Shown in pieces: positions 1 to 9,321 of a DNA stretch of 17,468 bases. Position 1 is the stretch's first letter; the number at the start of each line of letters is the position of its first letter. Under the pieces are notes generated by a model that saw only the letters and a list, made by a program, of their open reading frames with translations, had not been told where the DNA came from and made no database searches. The position numbers and the translations under genes were made by a program. Source of the DNA: Candidatus Sulfopaludibacter sp. SbA3 (GTDB taxonomy: Bacteria; Acidobacteriota; Vicinamibacteria; Vicinamibacterales; UBA2999); the NCBI GenBank assembly GCA_945866285.1, contig CAMBHC010000013.1:1-17468 (forward strand). Direction: 5' to 3'.

Positions 1-1892
1 GCCACAAGCTGATCCTCTCGTACGTCTTCGTCGGCGTCGTCCCGGCGTTGCTGGTGGTCACATTCTTCCTGCTGGCCGGCCTGATTCTGCTCTTCAACGT
101 GAGTTCTTATCTCGTGCAGTCGCGCGTCCGGTCGCTGACCGACCAGGCCCGGTTCCTGGCCCAGACCGCACAGCTCGAAGTGCAGCGCAGTGCGACGGCG
201 GCCAATGTCGGCGAGGCGCTCGAGCGGCGACAGTCGAGCACCGAGACGCGGTATCCGTACCTGTCGCTTGCGGTGGTTCCGGTCAGCGGATTGACCTGCA
301 AAGTCGAGGCGGTCCGCGCGGCGCGCATTCCGCGCACGCTGCCGGCGTCGCTGCCAATCGCCGCGGGACCGTGGCCGCACCTCGACGTGCCCGAGACGCT
401 GCCGAAGTGGATTCCCTGCGACGGCTTTGCCGGCATCATCGCGGTTGACGTGCCACCCGACGCATCCAGTGACGGGGGCACGCGCCTGGTCATGCGCGCC
501 GTCGCCGTTCCGGAGGTAACCAATCCCGCGTGGGCCGTCGTGCTCGACATGCCGCTGTCGACGGTGATCGAACAGCGCATTCTCGAGGAGACCGGCATTC
601 GCCTGGGGGAGATCACGGCGTTGCTCGGCGAAGGCCGCAAGCCGCCCCTGGGCCGATCGTTCGAGCGCCGTCCGCCGGATCCGCAGAACACGCCGATGCT
701 ATCGCTCCGCACCCAGCACTGGGTGGCGTTCCTCGATGTGTCCGACTGGAGCACCGGCACCCTTGAGAGCGCCTCGGTGGCGATCCTGATTAACGTGTGG
801 GAGATCTACAACCGCATCTCGGTGGTCTCGACGACGGGCGTCGGCGCCATGAGCTTTGGCCAGCTGTTGCTGCTGGTGCTGGGGGTGATCGGCGCGTTGT
901 TCCTGGTCATCCAGTTCGCGGCCCTGGTGATTGGTGTGGTGCTGGCGCGCCAGATTACCGGCGCGGTGCACGACCTGTTCACCGGCACACAGCACGTGCG
1001 GGCCGGTGACTTTGGCCACCAGATCCCGGTTCGCGCCCGCGACCAGCTGGGCGAGCTGGCCGACTCGTTCAACCTGATGACCGGCGAAGTGACCACGCTA
1101 CTCGGCGAGATGGCCGAGAAGGGCCGCATGGAGCAGGAGATGTTCGCGGCCCGCGAGATCCAGCAGAAGCTGCTGCCCGCGGGACCGCTGCAGGTCGCCG
1201 GGCTGGCGATGTCGGCCTTCTGTGAACCCGCGCGCGAAGTGGCCGGCGACTACTACGACTTCTTGCCGATCACCGACACCATGACCGGCGTGTTGATCGC
1301 TGACGTCGCGGGCAAGGGCCTGGCGGCGGGCTTGTATATGGCGCAGCTCAAGGTGGTCGTCCAGTCCCTGGCACGGCTGCATCACGAGCCGAAGGAGTTC
1401 CTGTGCGCCGTCAACAAGGTGATGTCGGCCAATCTCGATGGCAAGAGCTTCATCACCATGCTGTACGGCGTGATCGACGTCGAGCGGCGCGAGATGACCT
1501 TCGCGCGCGCCGGTCACTGCCCCCTGATTCACGTGCCCGCCGATCAGCCACCGGGCCGGCGCCAGGCGCGGCTGCTGGTGCCAGACGGCCTCGTCGTTGG
1601 TCCGCAGATCGATGACGGCACGATGTTCGACGGCTTGTTGACGGAGCAGACCGTCAGCCTGGCGCCAGGCGACCTGGTGGTGTGGTTTACTGACGGGATC
1701 TCCGAAACCATGAACGAGGCGTTCGATTGCTTTGGTGAGGAACGTCTCGCGCAGGTGCTCGAGCAGTACGCGCACCTGCCGTTCGAGCAACTGCGCTCCT
1801 ACATCCTCGCCGAACTGCGCGCCTTTGCCAACGGCGCCGATCAGCACGACGACATGACCATGATTCTGATGAAAATAGAGATTCCCCCGTGA
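1..1892 (+). CDS. Membrane-anchored HAMP / SpoIIE-type PP2C serine phosphatase (5' truncated)
   Basis: The frame is open from base 3 with no start codon that fits a membrane protein, so the gene begins upstream of the window; 629 residues are visible. Counting from base 3, a hydrophobic segment lies at about residues 8-35, followed by a roughly 250-residue presumably periplasmic sensor region that I cannot assign, a second membrane segment at about 285-315, a HAMP linker at about 315-368 and a C-terminal SpoIIE/RsbU-type phosphatase domain. The phosphatase is shown by GDYYDF, ADVAGKGLAAGLYMA and the terminal HDDMTM, which carry the metal-binding aspartates. Members of this family dephosphorylate anti-anti-sigma proteins in partner-switching pathways; no such partner is visible here. 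The stop overlaps the next gene by 4 bases, so the two are probably translationally coupled. The sensed signal is unknown. Confidence 0.9.
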   Translation, partial: HKLILSYVFVGVVPALLVVTFFLLAGLILLFNVSSYLVQSRVRSLTDQARFLAQTAQLEVQRSATAANVGEALERRQSSTETRYPYLSLAVVPVSGLTCKVEAVRAARIPRTLPASLPIAAGPWPHLDVPETLPKWIPCDGFAGIIAVDVPPDASSDGGTRLVMRAVAVPEVTNPAWAVVLDMPLSTVIEQRILEETGIRLGEITALLGEGRKPPLGRSFERRPPDPQNTPMLSLRTQHWVAFLDVSDWSTGTLESASVAILINVWEIYNRISVVSTTGVGAMSFGQLLLLVLGVIGALFLVIQFAALVIGVVLARQITGAVHDLFTGTQHVRAGDFGHQIPVRARDQLGELADSFNLMTGEVTTLLGEMAEKGRMEQEMFAAREIQQKLLPAGPLQVAGLAMSAFCEPAREVAGDYYDFLPITDTMTGVLIADVAGKGLAAGLYMAQLKVVVQSLARLHHEPKEFLCAVNKVMSANLDGKSFITMLYGVIDVERREMTFARAGHCPLIHVPADQPPGRRQARLLVPDGLVVGPQIDDGTMFDGLLTEQTVSLAPGDLVVWFTDGISETMNEAFDCFGEERLAQVLEQYAHLPFEQLRSYILAELRAFANGADQHDDMTMILMKIEIPP

Positions 1893-2836
1893 TCGACAAC
1901 GGACTGCGCGTCATCTTTCGCACCCAGTCAGACATCGAGGCGAACGTGATCGAGGCGCTGCTCGACAGTCACGGGGTCGAGACCCTGCGCACGGCGGGGC
2001 CGCCGCCGGGCCTGTTTCCGTTCTCGCTCAACCCGCTCGGCGAGACGCAGATCTCGGTACGGACCGAGGAGGCCGCCGAGGCGGTGCGCATCATCGACAG
2101 TCATCGCGAGCAGGCGGGCGGCATTGTCGTGACCCTGCCGCAGGCCTTTGAGGCGCTCGAAGCCCGCGTCGGCTATCGCTTTCGCGACCGCGGCATGCTC
2201 GAACACGCCCTGACCCACAAGTCCAAGGCGCACGAAGACCCGAGCGGCGGTGTGGCTGACAATGAGTCGCTGGAGTTTCTCGGTGATGCGGTGCTCGGTT
2301 TGGTGGTCTCAGACGCGTTGTTCCGTGCGTTCCCCACGTACTCTGAGGGCCAGAAGTCGAAGATCAAGGCCAACCTCGTGTCGACCGCGTCGCTGGCGGA
2401 AATGGCGGAGCTGATGGGCCTCGGCGACCACATGATCCTGGGCCGCGGTGAAGAGAAGACCGGCGGCCGCCACAAGCAGGCGCTGCTGGCCGACACGTGC
2501 GAGGCGTTGATCGCCGCCATCTACCTCGACGGCGGGCTGGAGCCCGCACGGCAGTTCCTGATGCGCGAGTTCGGACGCCACATCGAGGAAGCGCGGCAGC
2601 CCGAGTTCTTTGGCCGCGACCACAAGTCGCGCCTGCAGGAGCGGCTGCAGGGCCTGGGCCGGCCGCTGCCGGTGTATCGCGTCACCAGCGAGGTAGGTCC
2701 CGACCACAGCAAGTTGTTCTACGTCGACGTCGTCGTCGGCGACGACGTCTTGGCGCAGGGCGCCGGCCGCACGAAGAAGGACGCCGAGCAGGAAGGGGCG
2801 AGGCTCGCGCTTCAGGAAATTACGAAGGGGGCCTAG
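1889..2836 (+). CDS. rnc: Ribonuclease III with N-terminal DUF2007-like domain
   Basis: This 315-residue protein cuts double-stranded RNA in rRNA processing and mRNA decay. The GTG start lies within GTGA, overlapping the stop of the upstream phosphatase gene. Residues about 82-235 are the endonuclease domain: signature NESLEFLGD at 125-133 gives acidic residues E126, E129 and D133, and ADTCEAL gives D202 and E205, so the catalytic set looks complete. Residues about 243-313 are a double-stranded RNA-binding domain. RNase III proteins are usually near 220-240 residues; the extra roughly 75 N-terminal residues resemble DUF2007 (putative signal-transducing protein), with the run IEANVIEALLDSHGVETL. 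A GTG at 2129 could start a normal-length enzyme, but its upstream sequence has no convincing ribosome-binding site and the frame is continuous. The RNase III call is firm; the DUF2007 name is from pattern memory. Confidence 0.93.
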   Translation: MIDNGLRVIFRTQSDIEANVIEALLDSHGVETLRTAGPPPGLFPFSLNPLGETQISVRTEEAAEAVRIIDSHREQAGGIVVTLPQAFEALEARVGYRFRDRGMLEHALTHKSKAHEDPSGGVADNESLEFLGDAVLGLVVSDALFRAFPTYSEGQKSKIKANLVSTASLAEMAELMGLGDHMILGRGEEKTGGRHKQALLADTCEALIAAIYLDGGLEPARQFLMREFGRHIEEARQPEFFGRDHKSRLQERLQGLGRPLPVYRVTSEVGPDHSKLFYVDVVVGDDVLAQGAGRTKKDAEQEGARLALQEITKGA

Positions 2837-2865
2837 CCACGGGCGCGCGTCAGCCTCCAAGCCAC

Positions 2866-4014
2866 TTAATCGATCTCGATGATTCCCCAGTCCTTGCGGT
2901 CGCCGCCACCGGCCGTGGCCATGGCGTGCGCCGGCTCGGCCTGCGGCAGGCGGGCCATCGCGTAGGCCTGCACTTCCCGCGCGACTTCGTCCACCGATGG
3001 CGGAACGGGACGGCAGTGCAGCCGCACCCACAGCCGCAGTAGCGGGTCCGAGAAGCTGTAGCGCTTCTGCCGCGACACGATCAGGTCGACATCTTCCAGC
3101 CACGACAGGTAGTCCTTGGTCGAACCCGGCGTGCGATGCAGGCGATGGGCGATCTCGGTCAGCGTCAGCGGTTCGTCTTCCGCGAGGATCTCAAGGATGG
3201 CCTTCAGGGCGCCATAGCCGCGCGCCTTGTGCAGCCGCAGTTCGTAGCGGTGGCCGCACCAACTGGCCAATGCGCCCTCGCCGGTCAACAGGGCCGTGAG
3301 CGCGCTAATGGGGTCGCCACCGCGCCCACTCATGGACGCCGCCGCTTCGCTCAGTGCGTGCACGTACGCGGCGCGGCCGTCGGCGAGCACTTGAATGGTG
3401 CGGCCGAGGTAATCGCGATCTTCCGTCGAGGTGTTGCCCATGGGCGGCAGCATGGCGGTGACCTCGGCGGCGCCGAGCGGCGGCAGATGAATCACCTCGA
3501 AACGCGGATCGCCGTCGCGCAGCAGCCGATGTGCGCGTGCCACGTAGCGGCTGGTCAGGACAAAGCGGTTGTCGCTCGCGGCCATCGTGTGCAGCATCTC
3601 GCGCAACACGTGCCGCAGGCCGGGGAAGCTCTCGAACGTCCGGAACTCGAGCACTTCATCCAGCAGGAAGGTGGCGGGCGCATCGTGGCGGGCCCGCGCC
3701 CGGCTGATCAATCCCAGGGTGCGATCGAACGCGGCGCGGGCGGACGTCGCCGGCTCCTGCGGCGCGGCGGCGAACGCGCCGTTCAGCGTAAACGGCGACG
3801 CGGCGGCCACCGCCAGCTGGAATCGCTCGGGCGTGCTCGCGGCGCGCTCGACATCGACGTACTGGCACTGCTCCCGGCCCATGCGGTCCTTCAGCACGTG
3901 CAGCAGGGTCGTCCGGCCCGAGCCGCAGCCGCCGATCACGACCGGAATGCGTGGGGGCGTGGCGTCAAGCGCGGCGAGGACGCGGCGTTCAAGTCCGGTG
4001 TGGGGAGCCATCAT
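2866..4014 (-). CDS. AAA/archaeal-type (DUF234-like) ATPase with winged-helix C-terminus
   Basis: A 382-residue protein of unknown role. The N-terminal half is a P-loop ATPase: GGCGSGRTT at 28-36 sits where Walker A should be, with arginine R34 in place of the usual lysine; TFLLDEV (D119, E120) is Walker B; RFVLTSRY at 150-157 fits sensor 1. Residues about 265-335 look like a winged helix (LTLTEIAHRLHRTPGSTKDY) followed by FSDPLLRLWVRL, which resembles the DUF234 tail seen after archaeal-type ATPase_2 domains. The ATG overlaps the hutU stop as ATGA, so it is probably co-translated with hutU, although no histidine-pathway role is known for this family. The run of glycines and acidic residues at the C-terminus is low complexity. 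Alternatives are a STAND-like regulator or an ORC/CDC6-like ATPase. Confidence 0.8.
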   Translation of the reverse strand: MMAPHTGLERRVLAALDATPPRIPVVIGGCGSGRTTLLHVLKDRMGREQCQYVDVERAASTPERFQLAVAAASPFTLNGAFAAAPQEPATSARAAFDRTLGLISRARARHDAPATFLLDEVLEFRTFESFPGLRHVLREMLHTMAASDNRFVLTSRYVARAHRLLRDGDPRFEVIHLPPLGAAEVTAMLPPMGNTSTEDRDYLGRTIQVLADGRAAYVHALSEAAASMSGRGGDPISALTALLTGEGALASWCGHRYELRLHKARGYGALKAILEILAEDEPLTLTEIAHRLHRTPGSTKDYLSWLEDVDLIVSRQKRYSFSDPLLRLWVRLHCRPVPPSVDEVAREVQAYAMARLPQAEPAHAMATAGGGDRKDWGIIEID

Positions 4015-5678
4015 CGGCTCGTCTCCTGCATGGGAATGCGCACTCCGTGATCGCGCGCGGTCTGAATCGCTTCGGGATAACCGGCATCGGCGTGCCGCAC
4101 CACGCCCATGCCGGGATCGCAGGTCAGGACGCGCTGCAGGCGCGCGTCCGCCTCGTGCGTGCCGTCCGCCACGATCACCATGCCCGCATGAATGGAATAA
4201 CCAATGCCGACGCCGCCGCCGTGGTGAACCGAGACCCAGGTGGCACCGGCTGAGGCGTTCAGCAACGCGTTCAAGATGGGCCAGTCGGCAATGGCGTCGC
4301 TGCCATCGCGCATGCCTTCGGTCTCGCGATTCGGTGAGGCCACCGAGCCGGTGTCGAGATGGTCGCGGCCGATGACAATCGGCGCCTTGACGGCGCCGGT
4401 GCGCACCAGCTCGTTCAGCTTCAAGCCGAACCGCGCGCGGTCGCCCTGGCCGAGCCAGCAGATGCGCGCCGGCAGTCCCTGAAACTGCACGCGCTCGCCG
4501 GCCAGCCGGATCCAGCGGCCCAGCCGCGCATCGTCGGGGAACATCTCGAGGATGGCCCGGTCGGTGACGCGAATGTCTTCGGGGTCGCCCGACAGGGCGA
4601 CCCAGCGGAACGGTCCCTTGCCCTCGCAGAAGAGGGGGCGGATGTACTCCGGCACGAATCCGCGAATCTCGAAGGCATCGCTGACGCCGGCCTTCACGGC
4701 TTGCGCGCGGATGTTGTTGCCGTAGTCAAACACGATCGCGCCGCGTTGCTGCCACGTGCGCATGGCGGCGACGTGCGTGCCCATGCTGCTGATCGAGCGG
4801 CGTTGGTAGTCAGCCGGGTCGCTGGCGCGCAAACGCGCCGCCTCACCCAGCGAGAGGCCGGCCGGCACGTAGCCGACGAGCGGGTCGTGCGCCGAGGTCT
4901 GGTCGGTCACGACGTCGGGCAGGAACCCGCGAGCGACCAGCGCCGGCAAGACGTCGGCGGCGTTGCCCAGGACACCGATCGACCGCGCCTCACCGTCCCG
5001 TGCGCATTGCTGCGCCCGGAGCACGGCGGCATCGAGATTGTCGGTGCTCTCGTCGAGGTACTGCGAGGCCAGCCGCTTTTCGATCCGCGACGGATCCACC
5101 TCGATGACCAGCGCGACGCCGCCATTCATGGTGACGGCCAGTGGCTGGGCGCCACCCATGCCGCCCAGGCCGGCCGTGACGACAATGCGGCCGCTCAGCG
5201 TCCCGCCGAAATGGCGCTCGGCCACGGCGGCGAGCGTTTCGTAGGTGCCCTGCAGGATGCCTTGCGTGCCGATGTAGATCCAACTGCCGGCCGTCATCTG
5301 GCCATACATGGTCAGCCCGCGATCTTCGAGGTCGCGGAACGTGTCCCAGTTTGCCCAGTGTGGCACCAGGTTGGCGTTGGCAATCAGCACGCGCGGTGCG
5401 CCGGCGTGTGTCCGGAAAATGCCGACCGGCTTGCCGGATTGAACAATGAGGGTTTCGTCGCCAGCCAATGAGCGCAGCGAACGGACGATCGCGTCGAACG
5501 ATTCCCAGTTGCGCGCGGCCTTGCCCGTGCCGCCGTAGACAATCAGATCCTCGGGACGCTCGGCGACGTCGGGATCCAAATTGTTCATCAGCATCCGCAG
5601 GGCGGCCTCCTGTGGCCATCCCTGGCACGTCAGCGACGTACCCCGCGGCGCGCGGTGTGAACGAGCAATCGTCGTCAT
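4011..5678 (-). CDS. hutU: Urocanate hydratase (urocanase)
   Basis: This 555-residue protein converts urocanate to imidazolonepropionate, the second step of histidine degradation, using tightly bound NAD+ in the cytoplasm. Length is normal for the family (about 550-560). The glycine-rich NAD-binding run GLGGMGGAQPLA, the early YGGTGKAARNW and the LPARICWLGQGDRARFG segment holding the catalytic-region cysteine are all present. The ATG start is followed by a typical urocanase N-terminus. It lies 88 bases downstream of hutH on the same strand and has its own -35/-10 promoter in that gap. The stop overlaps the start of the downstream ATPase gene by 4 bases. The later enzymes hutI and hutG are not in the window. 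Confidence 0.97.
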   Translation of the reverse strand: MTTIARSHRAPRGTSLTCQGWPQEAALRMLMNNLDPDVAERPEDLIVYGGTGKAARNWESFDAIVRSLRSLAGDETLIVQSGKPVGIFRTHAGAPRVLIANANLVPHWANWDTFRDLEDRGLTMYGQMTAGSWIYIGTQGILQGTYETLAAVAERHFGGTLSGRIVVTAGLGGMGGAQPLAVTMNGGVALVIEVDPSRIEKRLASQYLDESTDNLDAAVLRAQQCARDGEARSIGVLGNAADVLPALVARGFLPDVVTDQTSAHDPLVGYVPAGLSLGEAARLRASDPADYQRRSISSMGTHVAAMRTWQQRGAIVFDYGNNIRAQAVKAGVSDAFEIRGFVPEYIRPLFCEGKGPFRWVALSGDPEDIRVTDRAILEMFPDDARLGRWIRLAGERVQFQGLPARICWLGQGDRARFGLKLNELVRTGAVKAPIVIGRDHLDTGSVASPNRETEGMRDGSDAIADWPILNALLNASAGATWVSVHHGGGVGIGYSIHAGMVIVADGTHEADARLQRVLTCDPGMGVVRHADAGYPEAIQTARDHGVRIPMQETSR

Positions 5679-5717
5679 TTATCGTTGCGATTCGAGGGGG
5701 CGGATCGTGAAGATAAG

Positions 5718-5746
5718 AAACTAAGCAGTGGTGCTCCGCTTGTCAA
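5718..5746 (-). promoter_or_regulatory. Sigma-70-type promoter of hutU
   Basis: On the minus strand a perfect -35 TTGACA (5746-5741) is followed after exactly 17 bases by TAGTTT (5723-5718), a 4-of-6 match to TATAAT. Transcription would begin near 5711, giving a leader of about 33 bases before hutU. The whole gap between hutH and hutU is unusually AT-rich for this GC-rich window. An overlapping TTATCT just downstream is a weaker alternative -10. Confidence 0.6.
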
Positions 5747-5777
5747 ACGCAAAGTGCAAATTAAAATTAGTTGACAA
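5740..5777. repeat. 7-base inverted repeat between hutH and hutU
   Basis: TTGTCAA at 5740-5746 and its exact reverse complement TTGACAA at 5771-5777 are separated by 24 mostly AT-rich bases. One arm covers the hutU -35 hexamer and the other the last codons of hutH. It could be an operator for a repressor of hut genes, or a weak stem after hutH, but the arms are short and the match may be chance. Confidence 0.35.
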
Positions 5778-7281
5778 CGATGCCCGTGGCGTACTCAAGT
5801 CGTCCACCTCTGATCAATTGGGTGATCGCATCGATGTCAGGCGCCGGTGAGCGGTCATCCGTCAGCGTCGGCACCTGGCTGCGCACCGCGGCATGCGCGC
5901 GCATCAGCGGTTCAGAGCTGCGCAGCGGCGCATGCAAGTCAAGCGCCTGACAGGCGCACAGTATCTCGATTCCGATCACGGTGGTAACCAGTTGCAAGGC
6001 GCGTTCCGCTTTGAGCGCCGCATGCATGCTCATGCTGACGTGATCCTCTTTATTCGCGGAAGTTGGAATCGTATCGACCGACGCGGGATGCGCGAGTGTC
6101 TTGATTTCGGACGTCAAGGCCGCGGCCGTGACCTGGGCAATCATGAATCCCGATTGCAATCCGCCGTGACGCGTCAGAAACGCCGGCAGGCCGCTCAAAG
6201 CCGGGTTGACCAGGCGTTCTGAGCGCCGCTCGCTGATCGTGGCCAACTGGGCCACCGCCATCACGAGAAGGTCAGCGGCCAATGCCAGCGGCGCACCGTG
6301 AAAATTGCCACCCGAGACCATTTCACCTGTGGCCGCGAACACCATGGGGTTGTCAGTTGCGGCATTCATCTCGGTATCCACGATATGGCGGACCCAGGTC
6401 AGCGCTTCCCGCGCCGCGCCGTGGACTTGCGGCGTACACCGCATCGAGTAGGCGTCCTGGACGCGACCGCAATTGATGTGGGATGCGTTGATGGCGCTGC
6501 CATCCATCAAGTGCAGCAGGTTGGCGGCGGCCAGGCCTTGTCCGGCGAACGGCCGCGCCTCGTGAATGCGGGCATCGAAAGGATGCATGGACCCCTTCAG
6601 CCCGTCGATGGACATGGCGGCCGCGATGTCCGCGGCGCGACTGAGGCGTTCGGCACCGGCCAGTGCGAGCGCGAGCACCGCGGTCGACACCTGGGTGCCG
6701 TTAATCAGGGCCAGGCCTTCTTTGGGGCCGAGAATGACCGGTGCCAGGCCCGCGGCCGCCAATGCATCGACCCCGGCGACACGCCCGCCGTGGTCCCACG
6801 TTTCACCTTCACCGACCAGACCCAGCGCGAGGTGGGCAAGCGGGGCGAGGTCGCCACTGGCGCCGACCGACCCCCGGGACGGCACGCGCGGGTGTACCCG
6901 GCGGTTCAGCAACGCCAGCAAAGTCTCGAGCGTCTCGACGCGAATGCCTGAATACCCTTTGGCCAGGACATTCGCGCGCAGCGCCATCGAGGCGCGCACG
7001 GCGCGGACCGGCAGCGGTTCGTCAACGCCTGCCGCGTGGCTGCGCAGCAGGTTCAGTTGCAGGGCGGCCAGGTCGGCCTGTTCGATTCGCGTTTCCGCAA
7101 AACTTCCGAACCCCGTGTTGACACCGTAGACCGCCTCCTGGCCGGCGGCCTTGGCATCGACGACGGCGCGTGACGCCGCGACGCGGATGCGCGCAGCCGG
7201 GGCCAGGCCGACCTCGGCGAAGTTGTCGGCAATCGCGAGCAGGTCCGCGAGGGAAAGGGTGGAGCCGTCGAGAAGAATCAT
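5767..7281 (-). CDS. hutH: Histidine ammonia-lyase (histidase)
   Basis: This enzyme removes ammonia from L-histidine to give trans-urocanate, the first step of histidine use. From the ATG at 7281 it is 504 residues, the usual length. The MIO cofactor-forming Ala-Ser-Gly lies in GSVGASGDLAPLAHL at about residues 141-143, near the canonical 142-144; YGVNTGFG supplies the active-site tyrosine and QDAYSMRCTPQVHGA is a family signature. ATGs at 7311 and 7317 would add 10 or 12 residues (MFMLSTVSYRTP) with no family support and would overlap purA, so 7281 is preferred. No strong Shine-Dalgarno is seen. It leads the hutH-hutU block and diverges from purA, whose start is only 28 bases away. Confidence 0.96.
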   Translation of the reverse strand: MILLDGSTLSLADLLAIADNFAEVGLAPAARIRVAASRAVVDAKAAGQEAVYGVNTGFGSFAETRIEQADLAALQLNLLRSHAAGVDEPLPVRAVRASMALRANVLAKGYSGIRVETLETLLALLNRRVHPRVPSRGSVGASGDLAPLAHLALGLVGEGETWDHGGRVAGVDALAAAGLAPVILGPKEGLALINGTQVSTAVLALALAGAERLSRAADIAAAMSIDGLKGSMHPFDARIHEARPFAGQGLAAANLLHLMDGSAINASHINCGRVQDAYSMRCTPQVHGAAREALTWVRHIVDTEMNAATDNPMVFAATGEMVSGGNFHGAPLALAADLLVMAVAQLATISERRSERLVNPALSGLPAFLTRHGGLQSGFMIAQVTAAALTSEIKTLAHPASVDTIPTSANKEDHVSMSMHAALKAERALQLVTTVIGIEILCACQALDLHAPLRSSEPLMRAHAAVRSQVPTLTDDRSPAPDIDAITQLIRGGRLEYATGIVVN

Positions 7282-7296
7282 AGGAGTTCGATAGGA

Positions 7297-7302
7297 TACA
7301 GT
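7297..7302 (+). promoter_or_regulatory. Possible -10 hexamer for leaderless purA
   Basis: TACAGT ends 7 bases before the purA ATG, the distance at which transcription would start on the ATG itself. There is no convincing -35, and TAGGAT at 7292-7297 is an overlapping alternative. Support comes mainly from the same spacing being seen before ppk and the mini-ORF at 15143. Confidence 0.3.
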
Positions 7303-7309
7303 AGACAGC

Positions 7310-8604
<1,295 letters not shown>

Positions 8605-8608
<4 letters not shown>

Positions 8609-9267
8609 CTCTTCTTGTTCTTCTCGGCAAACGCTTGGATAGCCTGAGCCTCTGCCGTCATGCCCCAATCGATGCCCGCGCGGTACCGCGTGGGCGCCCC
8701 CTTCGGCATCTCAAACGCCGCCCACGCCACCGCGCCACTGCAGCGGACGGCACTCTTGCCGTCGCCCATGATCACGCGAACGCGTTGATTCGGCTTCAGC
8801 ACGGTGGGTGAGACCACCTGCGCGCCGACCATCGACAGATCGACCAGGGCGGCCGGGTTGCCGTCGATGGCCACCTCAACGCCCTCGCGGGCGCGAATCC
8901 GTGCCGCGCGCCGCGTGCCGCGCTGATCGAGTGCGGGCGCCGGTTCGTCAACGGCCACGGCGGCGCCGCCGGCCTGGCCGCGCTTGACCGCCACGCGGCT
9001 TATCTCGCTGTCGCGCGTGAGCACCCGCACTTCACAGGAGGTGAGTGACGGGTCGTCCTTAATGCGATTGATGAGCGCCGTACCGCGCGAGGTCGCCGAG
9101 AACTCGTCCTGCATCACCACCATCGCCGGCTTCGAGCGGATGATGTGATCGAGCGCCTCGAGCGCTTCGCTGTCGGTGAAGGTATGAACGGTGGCGGTGG
9201 GATCGAGACGCCCCTGCAAGTCGGGTAAGGCGTCCGCGGGTCCGATCAAGACAATACGCGACGACAC
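8605..9267 (-). CDS. Pseudo-receiver / PilZ domain protein
   Basis: This 220-residue cytoplasmic protein starts with GTG. Residues 1 to about 95 have a receiver-like pattern (RIVLIGP, then PAMVVMQDEF), but the acidic pair of a true receiver is missing and the usual phospho-accepting aspartate position holds Q53, with D54 shifted by one, so phosphorylation is unlikely. Residues about 116-215 are a PilZ domain, the c-di-GMP-binding fold: R119xxxR123 in GTRRAARIR and D143-L-S145-M-V-G148 form the two ligand-binding motifs. The C-terminus is lysine rich. It lies 54 bases after the histidine kinase stop on the same strand, so it may be last in the ppk-FIST-kinase unit or have its own start. It probably binds c-di-GMP; its partner is unknown. 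Confidence 0.82.
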
Positions 9268-9276
9268 AGAACGATG

Positions 9277-9282
9277 AGTGTA
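9277..9282 (-). promoter_or_regulatory. Possible -10 hexamer for the PilZ gene
   Basis: TACACT on the minus strand matches TATAAT at 4 of 6 positions and ends 9 bases before the GTG at 9267, predicting a leader of only about 3 bases. No -35 at normal spacing is recognisable. Confidence 0.3.
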
Positions 9283-9302
9283 CCACGGCTGCTGGGGGGC
9301 AA

Positions 9303-9318
9303 GCCGGCCGACGCCGGC
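9303..9318 (-). terminator. GC-rich hairpin after the histidine kinase
   Basis: GCCGGC at 9303-9308 and GCCGGC at 9313-9318 (self-complementary arms) enclose a 4-base loop, starting 3 bases after the kinase stop codon. No T-run follows in the direction of transcription, so it is a weak or factor-dependent terminator at most, or a 3'-end stabilising stem. It would partly separate the kinase from the PilZ gene. Confidence 0.35.
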
Positions 9319-9321
9319 GTG

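Noticed and set aside
3136..4050. 304-codon plus-strand open frame antisense to the ATPase gene
   Set aside because: The minus-strand frame has Walker A/B-like motifs and a winged helix and joins hutU by ATGA overlap; the plus frame has no domain signature.
4359..5471. 370-codon plus-strand open frame antisense to hutU
   Set aside because: hutU is complete and carries the urocanase signatures on the other strand; the antisense product has a shadow-like composition.
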